Assembly (NCBI GenBank): GCA_016218375.1
Contig: JACREG010000134.1
Location: 1-41,678, forward strand
DNA from: Gammaproteobacteria bacterium
Lineage (GTDB): Bacteria > Pseudomonadota > Gammaproteobacteria > Thiohalobacterales > Thiohalobacteraceae
Direction of reading: 5' to 3'
DNA: 41,678 nt
Shown here: piece after piece, positions 17,573-25,900 of the stretch
Numbering within the stretch: the stretch's first letter is position 1
Layout: every line of letters starts with the position of its first letter
Made by a program: the position numbers and the translations under genes
The notes under the pieces: model-generated
What the model saw: the letters and a program-made list of their open reading frames with translations, nothing else
Databases searched by the model: none
Told to the model about the DNA's origin: nothing

Positions 17573-19208
17573 GATCGCTGAACAAGGAGGCGCGCAGCAG
17601 CGTTTGGGTATAGCTGTCTTGCGGCTGGGTGAACAGGTGTTCGGTGTCGCCGGTCTCGATGACGCGACCGCCGCGCATCACCAGAATGCGGTGCGCCATG
17701 GCGCGAATGACTTTGAGATCGTGGGAAATGAACAGATAACTGAGACCGTAACGCCGTTGCAGATCCAACAGCAGATCGAGCACCTGCTTTTGCACCGAGA
17801 CATCCAGCGCGCTGGTCGGTTCGTCGAGCAGAATGAGCTTGGGTTGCAAGACCACCGCGCGGGCGATGGCGATACGCTGGCGTTGGCCGCCGGAGAACTC
17901 ATGCGGATAACGCCACAGCATGTCCTCGCTCAGCCCCACTTCGCCAAGCACGTGCAGGATGCGCGCGCGGTGCTGTTCGGCGTTCTGTTCCGGGAAATGA
18001 ATCTGCAAGCCTTCACGCAGAATCTGCTCCACGGTCATGCGCGGCGACAGCGAGGCATACGGGTCTTGGAACACCACCTGAAAATCGCGCCGCAAGGGTC
18101 GTAGTGCGCGCGCCGCCAGACCATCCAGGCGTTGGCCGGAAAATTCGATGCGGCCGGTGCAGTCCTGCAAGCGCAGCAGACACATACCCAGCGTCGATTT
18201 TCCGGAGCCGGACTCGCCGACGATGCCCAGCGTCTCGCCGGAGTACAGCGTGATATCCACATCGTCCACCGCCTTGACCTCGCCGATAGGGCGACGGAAA
18301 AAACCGGACTTGATCGGGAAATAACAGCGCAGCATCTGCCCCTGCAACAGCGGTGGGCGCGCCTCTATCGCCGGCTCGTCCCCCGTTCCTTCCGGGGTGG
18401 CCAACAGCCGCTGCGGCTGGGCATTGAGCAATTGCCGCGTGTAGGCGTGCTCCGGCGCGGCGAATACGCGCGCCACATCGCCCTGCTCCACCAACCGGCC
18501 CTTCTGCATGACGCACACGCGGTCGGCAAAACGCCGCACCAGATTGAGGTCGTGGGTAATCATCAGCACGGCCATGCCGAACTCGCGTTGCACGTCTTCG
18601 AGCAGCGCGAGGATCTGCGCCTGCACGGTGACATCCAAGGCCGTGGTCGGTTCGTCGGCGATCAGCAGTTGGGGCGAACAGGCCAAGGCCATGGCGATCA
18701 TCACGCGCTGGCGTTGACCACCGGAGAGCATGTGCGGAAAGGCGTCGAAGCGTTTGTGCGGTTCCGGGATGCCGGTGCGGTCGAGGAGTTCGAGCATGCG
18801 TGCCCGCGCGCGCGCGCGGCTCAGACCTTCGTGCAGCATCAGCGGCTCGATCAATTGCTCGCCGATAGGATAGACCGGATTCAGCGAGGTCATCGGCTCC
18901 TGGAAGATCATGGCGATCTCACGCCCGCGCACGGCGCGGATGCCCGCCTCGTCCAGCGCCAGCAGACTGCGGCCCTGGAACTTGATCTGGCCGCTCGGAA
19001 AGCGCGTCTGCTGCATATCGTGCAGGCGCAGGATGGACAAGGCCGTGACCGATTTACCGGAGCCGGACTCGCCGACCAGCGCGAGTTTTTCGTTCGGCGC
19101 GATCTGGAAATCCACGCCCTCGACCACGCGCGTGTAATGGCCGTGCGGATCGCGGAAGGCGACGGCGAGGTCTTTGACGGTAAGCAGCGGCTCGGCGGTT
19201 TGAGTCAT
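17544..19208 (-). CDS. yejF: Peptide ABC transporter double ATP-binding protein YejF
   Basis: 554 residues. It powers import of peptides (including microcin C-type peptides in E. coli) through YejB and YejE. Two ATPase modules are fused: the first with [17 protein letters not shown] and [13 protein letters not shown], the second with [17 protein letters not shown] and [13 protein letters not shown]. The linker region lacks the four-cysteine extension seen in the following gene. The ATG at 19208 is chosen because the protein then begins MTQT, as E. coli YejF does from memory; a GTG at 19223 would overlap yejE by 8 bases and is an alternative. It follows yejE by 7 bases. Confidence 0.93.
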   Translation of the reverse strand: MTQTAEPLLTVKDLAVAFRDPHGHYTRVVEGVDFQIAPNEKLALVGESGSGKSVTALSILRLHDMQQTRFPSGQIKFQGRSLLALDEAGIRAVRGREIAMIFQEPMTSLNPVYPIGEQLIEPLMLHEGLSRARARARMLELLDRTGIPEPHKRFDAFPHMLSGGQRQRVMIAMALACSPQLLIADEPTTALDVTVQAQILALLEDVQREFGMAVLMITHDLNLVRRFADRVCVMQKGRLVEQGDVARVFAAPEHAYTRQLLNAQPQRLLATPEGTGDEPAIEARPPLLQGQMLRCYFPIKSGFFRRPIGEVKAVDDVDITLYSGETLGIVGESGSGKSTLGMCLLRLQDCTGRIEFSGQRLDGLAARALRPLRRDFQVVFQDPYASLSPRMTVEQILREGLQIHFPEQNAEQHRARILHVLGEVGLSEDMLWRYPHEFSGGQRQRIAIARAVVLQPKLILLDEPTSALDVSVQKQVLDLLLDLQRRYGLSYLFISHDLKVIRAMAHRILVMRGGRVIETGDTEHLFTQPQDSYTQTLLRASLFSDHAGSQSLLG

Positions 19209-19215
19209 GTTCGGA

Positions 19216-20259
19216 TCAGCCACGGCGGGTATCCAGCGCTTCGCGCAGGGCCTCGCCGATAAAGATGAGCAGACTCAGCGTGCCGACCAGCACCACGAAC
19301 GTCGTCAGCGACAGCCACCACGCCTCAATATTGTCCTTGCCCTGCGCCAACAACTCGCCGAGGCTCGGCGTCGTCGGCGGCACGCCCAGGCCGAGAAAGT
19401 CCAGGCTGGTCAGCGCGAGGATCGCGCCGCTGATACGGAACGGCAGAAAGGTAATCACCGGCGTCAGGCTGTTGGGCAGCAGATGGCGGAACATGATGGC
19501 GCGGTTGGACACGCCCATGGCGCGCGCCGCCTTCACATAGTCGAGATTACGGCCGCGCAGGAATTCCGCGCGCACATAATCGGCCAGCCCCATCCAACCG
19601 AACAGCGACAAGAGAATAATCAGCAGCAGAATGCTCGGATTGAACAACGAGGCGAAGATAATCAGCAGATACAGTTCCGGCATGGAACCCCAGATCTCGA
19701 TCAACCGCTGCGCGATCAGATCGAGCCGCCCGCCGAAATAGCCCTGCAAGGCACCGGCGATCACGCCGACCACGACACCGATGGCCGTGAGCACGAAGGC
19801 GAACAGCACCGACAGGCGGAAGCCGTAGATCAAGCGCGCCAGCACATCGCGGCCCCGGTCGTCGGTGCCGAGCAGATTGTCCGCCGAGGGCGCTGCCGGG
19901 TTCGGCTGCTGGGTAAAATAGTTGATGGTGTTGTAGCTGAAGGGATTGGGCGGATACAGCGCCCAGTTGCCGTCCTTGTTGAGCAGCGCCTTCACATACG
20001 GATCGGTGTAGTCGGTCTCGGTGGCGAAATCGCCGCCGAAGGCCGTCTCCGGATAGCTCGCGAACAAGGGGTAATAATATTCGCCGTGATATTGCACGAT
20101 CAACGGGCGGTCGTTGGACAACAACTCCGCGCCGAGACTCAGCACCAACAGGATGCCGAAGATCCACAGGCTGTAATAGCCGCGGCGGTTGGCGCGGAAA
20201 CGCAGCCAACTACGGGCCGCGGGAGAGATCGGCGTTCGAGCGGCATTCTGTGGCTGCAT
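19216..20259 (-). CDS. yejE: Peptide ABC transporter permease YejE
   Basis: 347 residues, inner-membrane permease of the DppC type. After a basic N-terminus comes one membrane helix (LWIFGILLVLSLGAELL), a long periplasmic segment with the YejE-typical FSYNTINYFTQQPNPAAPSA and LLGTDDRGRDVLARLIYG, then a five-helix permease core. The EAA loop that contacts the ATPase is YVKAARAMGVSNRAIMFRHLLPN. The start at 20259 is chosen for GGAG just upstream; the open frame continues back into yejB but only as a shadow. It begins 11 bases after yejB ends. Confidence 0.94.
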   Translation of the reverse strand: MQPQNAARTPISPAARSWLRFRANRRGYYSLWIFGILLVLSLGAELLSNDRPLIVQYHGEYYYPLFASYPETAFGGDFATETDYTDPYVKALLNKDGNWALYPPNPFSYNTINYFTQQPNPAAPSADNLLGTDDRGRDVLARLIYGFRLSVLFAFVLTAIGVVVGVIAGALQGYFGGRLDLIAQRLIEIWGSMPELYLLIIFASLFNPSILLLIILLSLFGWMGLADYVRAEFLRGRNLDYVKAARAMGVSNRAIMFRHLLPNSLTPVITFLPFRISGAILALTSLDFLGLGVPPTTPSLGELLAQGKDNIEAWWLSLTTFVVLVGTLSLLIFIGEALREALDTRRG

Positions 20260-20270
20260 CGTCTCCGCCC

Positions 20271-21320
20271 TCACTGCGCCGAATCGAACTGGATACGCGG
20301 ATCGACCAGCACATAGCTGATATCGGTCAGCAGTTTGGTAATTAGGCCCAGCAGAGTGAACAGATACAGCGAGCCGAGCACCACCGGATAATCGCGCTTG
20401 ATGATGGATTCGTAGGCCAGCAGACCCAGACCATCGAGCGAGAACAATTGTTCGATGAGAATGCTGCCGGCGAAGAAGGCGCCGATGAACGCGGCCGGAA
20501 AACCCGTGACCAACGGGATCATCGCATTGCGGAACACATGCCGGTACAGCACCCGGTTTTCGCTCAGCCCCTTGGCACGCGCGGTCAGCACATATTGCTT
20601 GCGCAGTTCCTCGATGAAGCTGTTCTTGGTCAGCAGCGTCATCACCGCGAAGCTGCCGACCACCAGCGAAATCACCGGCAGGGTGATATGCCACAGGTAG
20701 TCGGTGACCTTGCCATACCAGGGCAGTTGATCGAAGTTGTCCGACACCAGTCCGCGCAACGGGAACACGTCCCAGAAGCTGCCGCCGCCGAACAGCACCA
20801 GCAACAAAATGCCGAGCACGAAACCGGGGATCGCATAGCCGATCAGCATGACCGTACTGGTCACCAGATCGAACGGCGTGCCGTCGCGCACCGCCTTGGC
20901 GATACCGAGCGGGATGCAGGTGAGATAGACGATGAAGAATGTCCACATGCCCAGACTGATGGACACCGGCAATTTGGACACGATCAGGTCGATCACCGAT
21001 TCGCCGTGAAAATAACTGTCGCCGAAATCGAACACGGCATAGTTGCGCATCATTTCCAGGAAACGTTGATAGGCCGGCTTGTCGAACCCGTACAGCGCCT
21101 TGAGTTGTTCGAGACGTTCCGGATCGAGACCGGCATCGCCGCGGTACATGCGATGCGCACCCGCCGCCGCCTCGCCATGCACACCCGTGCCCTGCAATTG
21201 CTGGATCAACTGTTCCACCGGCCCGCCCGGCACGAACTGGGTAACGACGAACGTGACCAGCATCACCCCGACCAGGGTCGGGATCATCAGCAGCAGACGT
21301 TTGAGGATATAGGCGGCCAT
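20271..21320 (-). CDS. yejB: Peptide ABC transporter permease YejB
   Basis: 349 residues, permease of the DppB type with about six helices. Visible: the N-terminal helix RLLLMIPTLVGVMLVTFVV, FVPGGPVEQLI, LPVSISLGMWTFFIVYLTCIPLG, and the EAA loop QYVLTARAKGLSENRVLYRHVFRN. It pairs with YejE. The ATG has no clear Shine-Dalgarno sequence, and the island's first repeat starts only 23 bases upstream. TGGTATAAC (rc of 21330-21338) just before the gene resembles an extended -10, so expression after the insertion may depend on a new promoter or on read-through from the transposase gene. Confidence 0.93.
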   Translation of the reverse strand: MAAYILKRLLLMIPTLVGVMLVTFVVTQFVPGGPVEQLIQQLQGTGVHGEAAAGAHRMYRGDAGLDPERLEQLKALYGFDKPAYQRFLEMMRNYAVFDFGDSYFHGESVIDLIVSKLPVSISLGMWTFFIVYLTCIPLGIAKAVRDGTPFDLVTSTVMLIGYAIPGFVLGILLLVLFGGGSFWDVFPLRGLVSDNFDQLPWYGKVTDYLWHITLPVISLVVGSFAVMTLLTKNSFIEELRKQYVLTARAKGLSENRVLYRHVFRNAMIPLVTGFPAAFIGAFFAGSILIEQLFSLDGLGLLAYESIIKRDYPVVLGSLYLFTLLGLITKLLTDISYVLVDPRIQFDSAQ

Positions 21321-21342
21321 GGGGACGTAGTTATACCAGGAT

Positions 21343-22065
21343 TCAAGGGGTCAGAGTACTTGAAACCTTCTTGAACCGCTTCCCGCGCCGGTCGCCGCCG
21401 TGGGAAAACCTCTCCACACGTCGGCTGAGCATGGCCGCGATTTCCGCCCTGAACCGATCGTTCCCTATCGGCGCTCCCGTCTCCGTTCCGGATCGGATGG
21501 TCGCCAGATCTTCAATCTCGGCGGATGCATGAAAGAGTCCACGGTAGGCAGCGTTACGCGCAGAGAGGCTATCACCCAATGCTTCGTAAAGACGATGAGG
21601 CGTGATGATACCATCCGCCCTGCCAAGCGCATTGCGGCCATAACTCGACCACCGGAACGCCTCCGGTGTCCCGACCATCCCCGCTCGAACCGGATTCATC
21701 TCGATATAGCGCATACAGGTCAGCAAGTAGCGGTCGGAATCGACAACAGCCGATTTGAAACGCCCTTCCCAGAGCGTTCCGGTCCGCTTGTAGATACCGT
21801 TCACATAGCGCACATACCGGCGGCCGACACTCTGCATCAACTGGGAAAGACTGGCCGCAGCACCCGGCGTAACGAGCAAATGCACATGATTGGTCATCAG
21901 CACATAAGCGTGCACCGCACAACCGGCACGCTCGGCAGCCAAGCGGAGCGAATCCAGATACAGCCGGTAATCGCTGCCCGAAAAAAACACGGCCTGACGA
22001 TTATTGCCGCGTTGAATGACATGCACGGGAAAGCCGGGAACCACGTTCCTGGGTAGACGAGCCAT
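21343..22065 (-). CDS. REP-associated tyrosine transposase (RAYT, Y1 HUH family)
   Basis: 240 residues. Y1 transposases cut single-stranded DNA with a tyrosine and a His-hydrophobe-His metal site. The HUH motif is in MTNHVHLLVTP, the catalytic tyrosine is most likely in GRRYVRYVNGIYKRTGTLWEGRFKS, and CMRYIEMNPVRAGMV is the hallmark of the TnpA_REP group. The N-terminus MARLPRNVVPGFPVHVIQRGNNR is also typical. The ATG at 22065 is chosen because AAAGGA lies nine bases upstream; an in-frame codon 24 bases earlier is weaker. The C-terminal quarter is basic. The gene appears intact. Confidence 0.92.
   Translation of the reverse strand: MARLPRNVVPGFPVHVIQRGNNRQAVFFSGSDYRLYLDSLRLAAERAGCAVHAYVLMTNHVHLLVTPGAAASLSQLMQSVGRRYVRYVNGIYKRTGTLWEGRFKSAVVDSDRYLLTCMRYIEMNPVRAGMVGTPEAFRWSSYGRNALGRADGIITPHRLYEALGDSLSARNAAYRGLFHASAEIEDLATIRSGTETGAPIGNDRFRAEIAAMLSRRVERFSHGGDRRGKRFKKVSSTLTP
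21344..21365 (+). repeat. 22-bp repeat, left copy
   Basis: Exact inverted partner of 22129-22150. It overlaps the last codons and the TGA stop of the transposase gene, encoding its VSSTLTP ending, and begins 24 bases from the yejB start codon. Confidence 0.8.
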
Positions 22066-22128
22066 CTCGCAAATCCTTTTGCGAAGCATTTTTCGATGGG
22101 ATCAGAGCTTGCCGAGGAGTGGCGGTGT

Positions 22129-22150
22129 TTTCAAGTACTCTGACCCCTTG
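22129..22150 (-). repeat. 22-bp repeat, right copy, with tandem partial copies
   Basis: Perfect inverted copy of 21344-21365. On the minus strand it is preceded by two more partial copies in tandem (to about 22181), each containing GATCAAGGGG, one of them extended as GGTCAGCGG. The cluster suggests repeated insertion or slippage at this end. Confidence 0.75.
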
Positions 22151-22202
22151 ATCCCCCTTGATCCCGCTGACCCCTTGATCCCGGGCTACGCTTGCTTGAT
22201 CC

Positions 22203-22484
22203 CTACGGAGCGAAGCCATTGATGCTCCACAAAACGTAAACAGCGGCCCACTTTACCAGCCACCACTGCCCCACAATCACCCCCAGAGTCACCAGCACTA
22301 TTGAACGTCGTCTGTGTTCTTTGATAGTCAGAATACTCATCCCAAGAGCAAGGCTTATGACTGCGAGACTCAATCGCACGGTCGAACGTGACTCGGTCAA
22401 CCAGGTACTTAAATCAACATACAGGGTGAGAAGTGAAAACAGCCAGAAAGCCACCCACAGAGCGACACGCACTTTTGCGTTCAT
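22203..22484 (-). CDS. Small membrane protein of unknown function
   Basis: 93 residues with three predicted membrane helices (about 6-24, 36-54, 61-85) and a short basic loop KEHRRR between the second and third. Not recognised. The start at 22484 is chosen because AGGATAT lies about nine bases upstream; the open frame extends 10 codons further without support. It is second downstream of the Rhs gene on the same strand, separated from the first small membrane protein by a repeat-filled gap of 130 bases. It could be an additional immunity protein or a leftover of an earlier Rhs tip; this is inference from position. Confidence 0.55.
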   Translation of the reverse strand: MNAKVRVALWVAFWLFSLLTLYVDLSTWLTESRSTVRLSLAVISLALGMSILTIKEHRRRSIVLVTLGVIVGQWWLVKWAAVYVLWSINGFAP

Positions 22485-22516
22485 CAGTAGATATCCTTTC
22501 TTATCATTTAGCACCC

Positions 22517-22547
22517 GTAGCCCGGATGCAGCGCAGCGTAATCCGGG
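22517..22547 (+). repeat. REP-like palindrome, family A copy 1
   Basis: GTAGCCCGGAT...ATCCGGG with stem CCCGGAT/ATCCGGG. The reverse complement of 29870-29900 matches it at 30 of 31 positions. It resembles palindromes dispersed in many gammaproteobacterial genomes. Confidence 0.75.
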
Positions 22548-22606
22548 GAAACGTTCGCCACAGCAGCACCGCTCATCGAACGAGCACCGTCGACCGATGC
22601 GGCAAT

Positions 22607-22633
22607 CCCGGATTTCATTTCATTCCATCCGGG
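22607..22633 (-). repeat. REP-like palindrome, family A related copy
   Basis: The same stem CCCGGAT/ATCCGGG followed by GCTAC, but with a different 13-base loop. It overlaps the 3' end of the 118-residue membrane protein gene, supplying its final codons. Confidence 0.65.
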
Positions 22634-22971
22634 CTACGTTTGCTATATAAATCTAATCCCATAGCCACAAAGGTATACGCAAATAACGCCCTCAACATTA
22701 TGGCGCCATAATCCGGCCCGTACTCCCGTTGATAATCTTTGGCAATTAACGCGACAAGAGCACAGATACCAGCAATACACAGCGCAATTAGCGTAGCCTT
22801 AATGCCTTCGTTACCCAGCAGTTTTCTTGGCGTCATTGAAACCAGTAGCGCACAAATAATAGCCACGACCCCAAAGGCATCAACATATGCTTGGGTTGCA
22901 TCAAGAAACCAGACCAACCCCACTATATTCATCAACGCGAATATTACAGACGCTACTCTCACAATATACAT
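22615..22971 (-). CDS. Four-helix membrane protein, candidate immunity protein of the Rhs toxin
   Basis: 118 residues with four probable membrane helices (about 4-23, 32-46, 58-79, 88-107). It starts 28 bases after the Rhs stop codon with an excellent ribosome site (AGGAGG, six bases before ATG), the position that immunity genes take behind Rhs toxin tips. The Rhs tip looks like a phospholipase A2, so a membrane-embedded neutraliser is plausible, but no immunity family was recognised. The last residues (SPDGMK) are encoded inside a REP-like palindrome, suggesting the original C-terminus was replaced. Composition is AT-richer than the Rhs core, as is the tip itself. Confidence 0.6.
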   Translation of the reverse strand: MYIVRVASVIFALMNIVGLVWFLDATQAYVDAFGVVAIICALLVSMTPRKLLGNEGIKATLIALCIAGICALVALIAKDYQREYGPDYGAIMLRALFAYTFVAMGLDLYSKRSPDGMK

Positions 22972-22999
22972 TGGCCGCCTCCTGAATCAGGTTGCATTG

Positions 23000-25900
23000 T
23001 CATTGATTGCACTCATCACACGCCTCTTTCTGCGCTTGCTCATATGCATCACCTCCAAAGAAGGTGACGGCGCCGTAATATAGCGGTGTGCCTGACATGA
23101 ATAAGAAAATCAGGTCGCACAGAGTCTTGTCTGACCCACACGTTCCATAGCATTGGTCATGGAATTCGCACGCCTTCTTGTAAGGTCCATCTGGAATCCA
23201 GGTTGCAGAGGAACCAGAACCACAAACAGGGCCAAATGGACCCAAACCCGGCTTAGAGTATGGCCCAGCGCCACCCCCCATCAGACCAAGCTGATCCACG
23301 AACCTAAGCGGATTGTTACTCACATAAGAAAATGTATTCAGCCCACCCTCAAGTCCAATCGGGTCGCTCTCCAGGTATCTGCCTGTGCTCGGGTCATACG
23401 TTCTAAACCCGTTTTGATGCAGGCCCGTCTCCGCATCGGCATATTGACCACTGAACCGCAGATTGAACGTGACGAGTTGCCCATTCCCATCCACATCCTC
23501 GTTCACCATCGCCAGTCCGAACGGGTCGTGCGTGGCGCTCCACACTTTCGTGCCGGCTTCGTTGGTCAGCGCCTTCGGCGTGCCCAGGTGATCGACGTGG
23601 ATGTAATACAGCTTGCCGTTGGCGACGGCGGCTTCGGCTTGGCGGATGAGGTCGGTGTCGATGGCTTGCGCTACCGTGTCGAGCGCCTGCTCGACCGCTG
23701 CCAGCATTTGCTGCGCGCCGGGAAGTTCGTTGAACCACTCCCGCAGACTCACGCCCAGGATGCGGCGTTGCAGTTTGAGTACGTCGCGCACGTCGATCAC
23801 ACCGTCGGTGTGGGCGTCGGCGTGGGTCTGTTGCTCCGGGGTCGGGACGCGTGTGCCGGTGGCCATCTGCATCACCAGCAGCAGGTCGCCGACGTCGACT
23901 TGGCCGTCCTGGTTTACGTCGCCGTCGCCGGGATATTCGGTCGGTGATTGTGGGTCGGTGCCGGCGGCGACTTCGGCGCCGTCGAGTACGCCGTCGTTGT
24001 CGCTGTCGGCGTCGCGGGCGTCGGTGCCCGTGCTGTACCACTCGTCGAGGTTCGCTAACCCATCGCCGTCGCTGTCCGTGTTGGCCGGGTTGCTGTGTGT
24101 GCGATCTTCGTCGGCGTTGCTCGATCCGTCGTTGTCGTCGTCCGGTTGATACACGGCGAGCGGTTGGCCGTTGAGGTAAAGGTATTCGTTGAGCAGGTTG
24201 CCGTCGTTGTCGGTTTCGGCGAGCAGTTCGCCGGTTTGGCCGTAGAGGAAGTGGCGGCCGGTGGTGTCGGGCTTTGTTTTGGCGATGCGTTGGCCGAGGC
24301 CGTTGTAGGCGTAGGTCGCGGCCAGCGTGCCGTTGTCATAGCTAGCGACCAGCCGGTTGTGCGTGGTGTAGTCGAACGTCCAACTGCCTTTGTTCAAGGT
24401 GTTGCCGTTGGCGTCGAGCAGCACGTCGGCGCTGCCGATGGCGTCTGTGATCCCGGTTAGGCGGTTGCTGTTCGGCGTGTATGTGTACGTCGTGCCATCG
24501 AGCGCGGTGCGGTTGCCGTTCTTGTCGAGGGTGTAGTCGCGCGCGCCGAACGGGCCGGTGGCGGTGTCGAGGCGGTTCAAGGCGTCGTAGGCATAGACCT
24601 CGCCACTGCGCGCGTTGAGGTTGCCGTTGGCGTCGTAAGCCGTGTAGCTCAGGCTCAATACGCCGGGAATGCTCTGCGCCGTCATGCGATACGCGGTGTC
24701 GAACGTCTGCGTCAGGTTCAGGCCGTTGCCGTAGGTGAGATTCATGAGCGGGCCGAACGGCGCGTAGCTGATCGTGCTCGCCAGCGTTTGGGTGACGCCG
24801 TTGACGGTGAACGTCATGCCGCTGATTTGACCGCTGGCGCTGTAGCTGTACGTAACCTTGGCGCCCGACGGATAGGTCAGCGTCTTCACGCGGCCGGCGG
24901 CGTCGTAGCTGTACGCGATGCCCGGCAGGCCGGTGAGGTTGCCGAAGGCGTCGTAGCGTTCGTCGATGCGGGCGCTCGCGGTGCTCACGCGGCACAGTCT
25001 GCCGCTGCTGCAACTGTCGTAGGTGTAGGCGATGTCGTCGCTCGTGCCGGGCGCGTCGAGCAGTGTCAGGCGGTTCAGTGCATCGTAGGCATACCCGAAC
25101 ACCTGCCCCTTGGCATCGGTCCGGGTCGTGAGGTTGCCGGCATTGTCGTAGCCGAAGCTCGTCGTGCCGGTGTCCGGGCTGGTCTGGCTGAGCCGGTTGC
25201 CGAGGTCGTCGTAGACGTAGACCGTGTTGCCGTTGACCGGATCGGTGACGCTGCTCAGGCGGTCGGCGGCATCGTAGCCGTAGCGGGTGGTGGCGTTGGC
25301 ACTGCCCGCGTCCGTGCCGGCCTGATCCTGCACGGTCTGGGTGAGGCGCTTCAAGGCGTCGTAACTGTAATCGGTGACGACGCTCTTGCCGTCGCGCGCG
25401 GTGTCGAGCGTGCCGTCGGGTGCATAGGTGTGGTCGGTGGTCTCGTTAGCCTGCGCGGTGGTGTCGAGGCGGTTGTAGGTGTCGAAGGTCTGGGCGAGTT
25501 GTTTCTTGAGGCTGCCGGCGCTGTCGTAGGTCTTTTCGAACGTGCGGTTGCCTTCGGTGTCGAGCGTGTACTCGAGGTAGTTGCCGAGGCCGTCGGTGAG
25601 GCGCGTGAGCCGGCGCGCGTCGTCGTAGCCGAAGGTGAGCATGGTCGCGTCGGGCGTACCGTATGCCTGCGTGATCGTCTGCACTTCGCCGGTGGCGAGG
25701 TAGGTCCAGCGGGTGACGCGGCTGGTGGTGCCGGCGGACTCGGTCAATGTCTCCAGACGGTCGTTGCCGGGGTAATAGCTGTAGCTCAGCGTCACGCCGT
25801 TGGGGCGCGACTCGCTCGCGACCTTGCCGGTGGCGGTGTACTGAATGTTGTCGCGGAGCACGACGCCGGTGGCATCGGTCACGCGGTGCAGGCGCGCGCG

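Larger units (their letters stand above)
21344..22150 (-). mobile_element. RAYT transposase unit bounded by perfect 22-bp inverted repeats
   Basis: The transposase gene is enclosed by two exact inverted copies of a 22-bp sequence (21344-21365 and 22129-22150; core GGGGTCAGAGTACTTG). No target duplication is evident. RAYT genes are usually domesticated single-copy transposases that spread short palindromes (REP), so this may be the source of repeats in the island. Whether the unit as a whole moves is unproven. Confidence 0.55.

Noticed and set aside
22433-22711. Open frame with VARMQRSVIRG, and similar at 29559-29924
   Set aside because: This peptide is the common translation of REP-like palindromes, not a gene.
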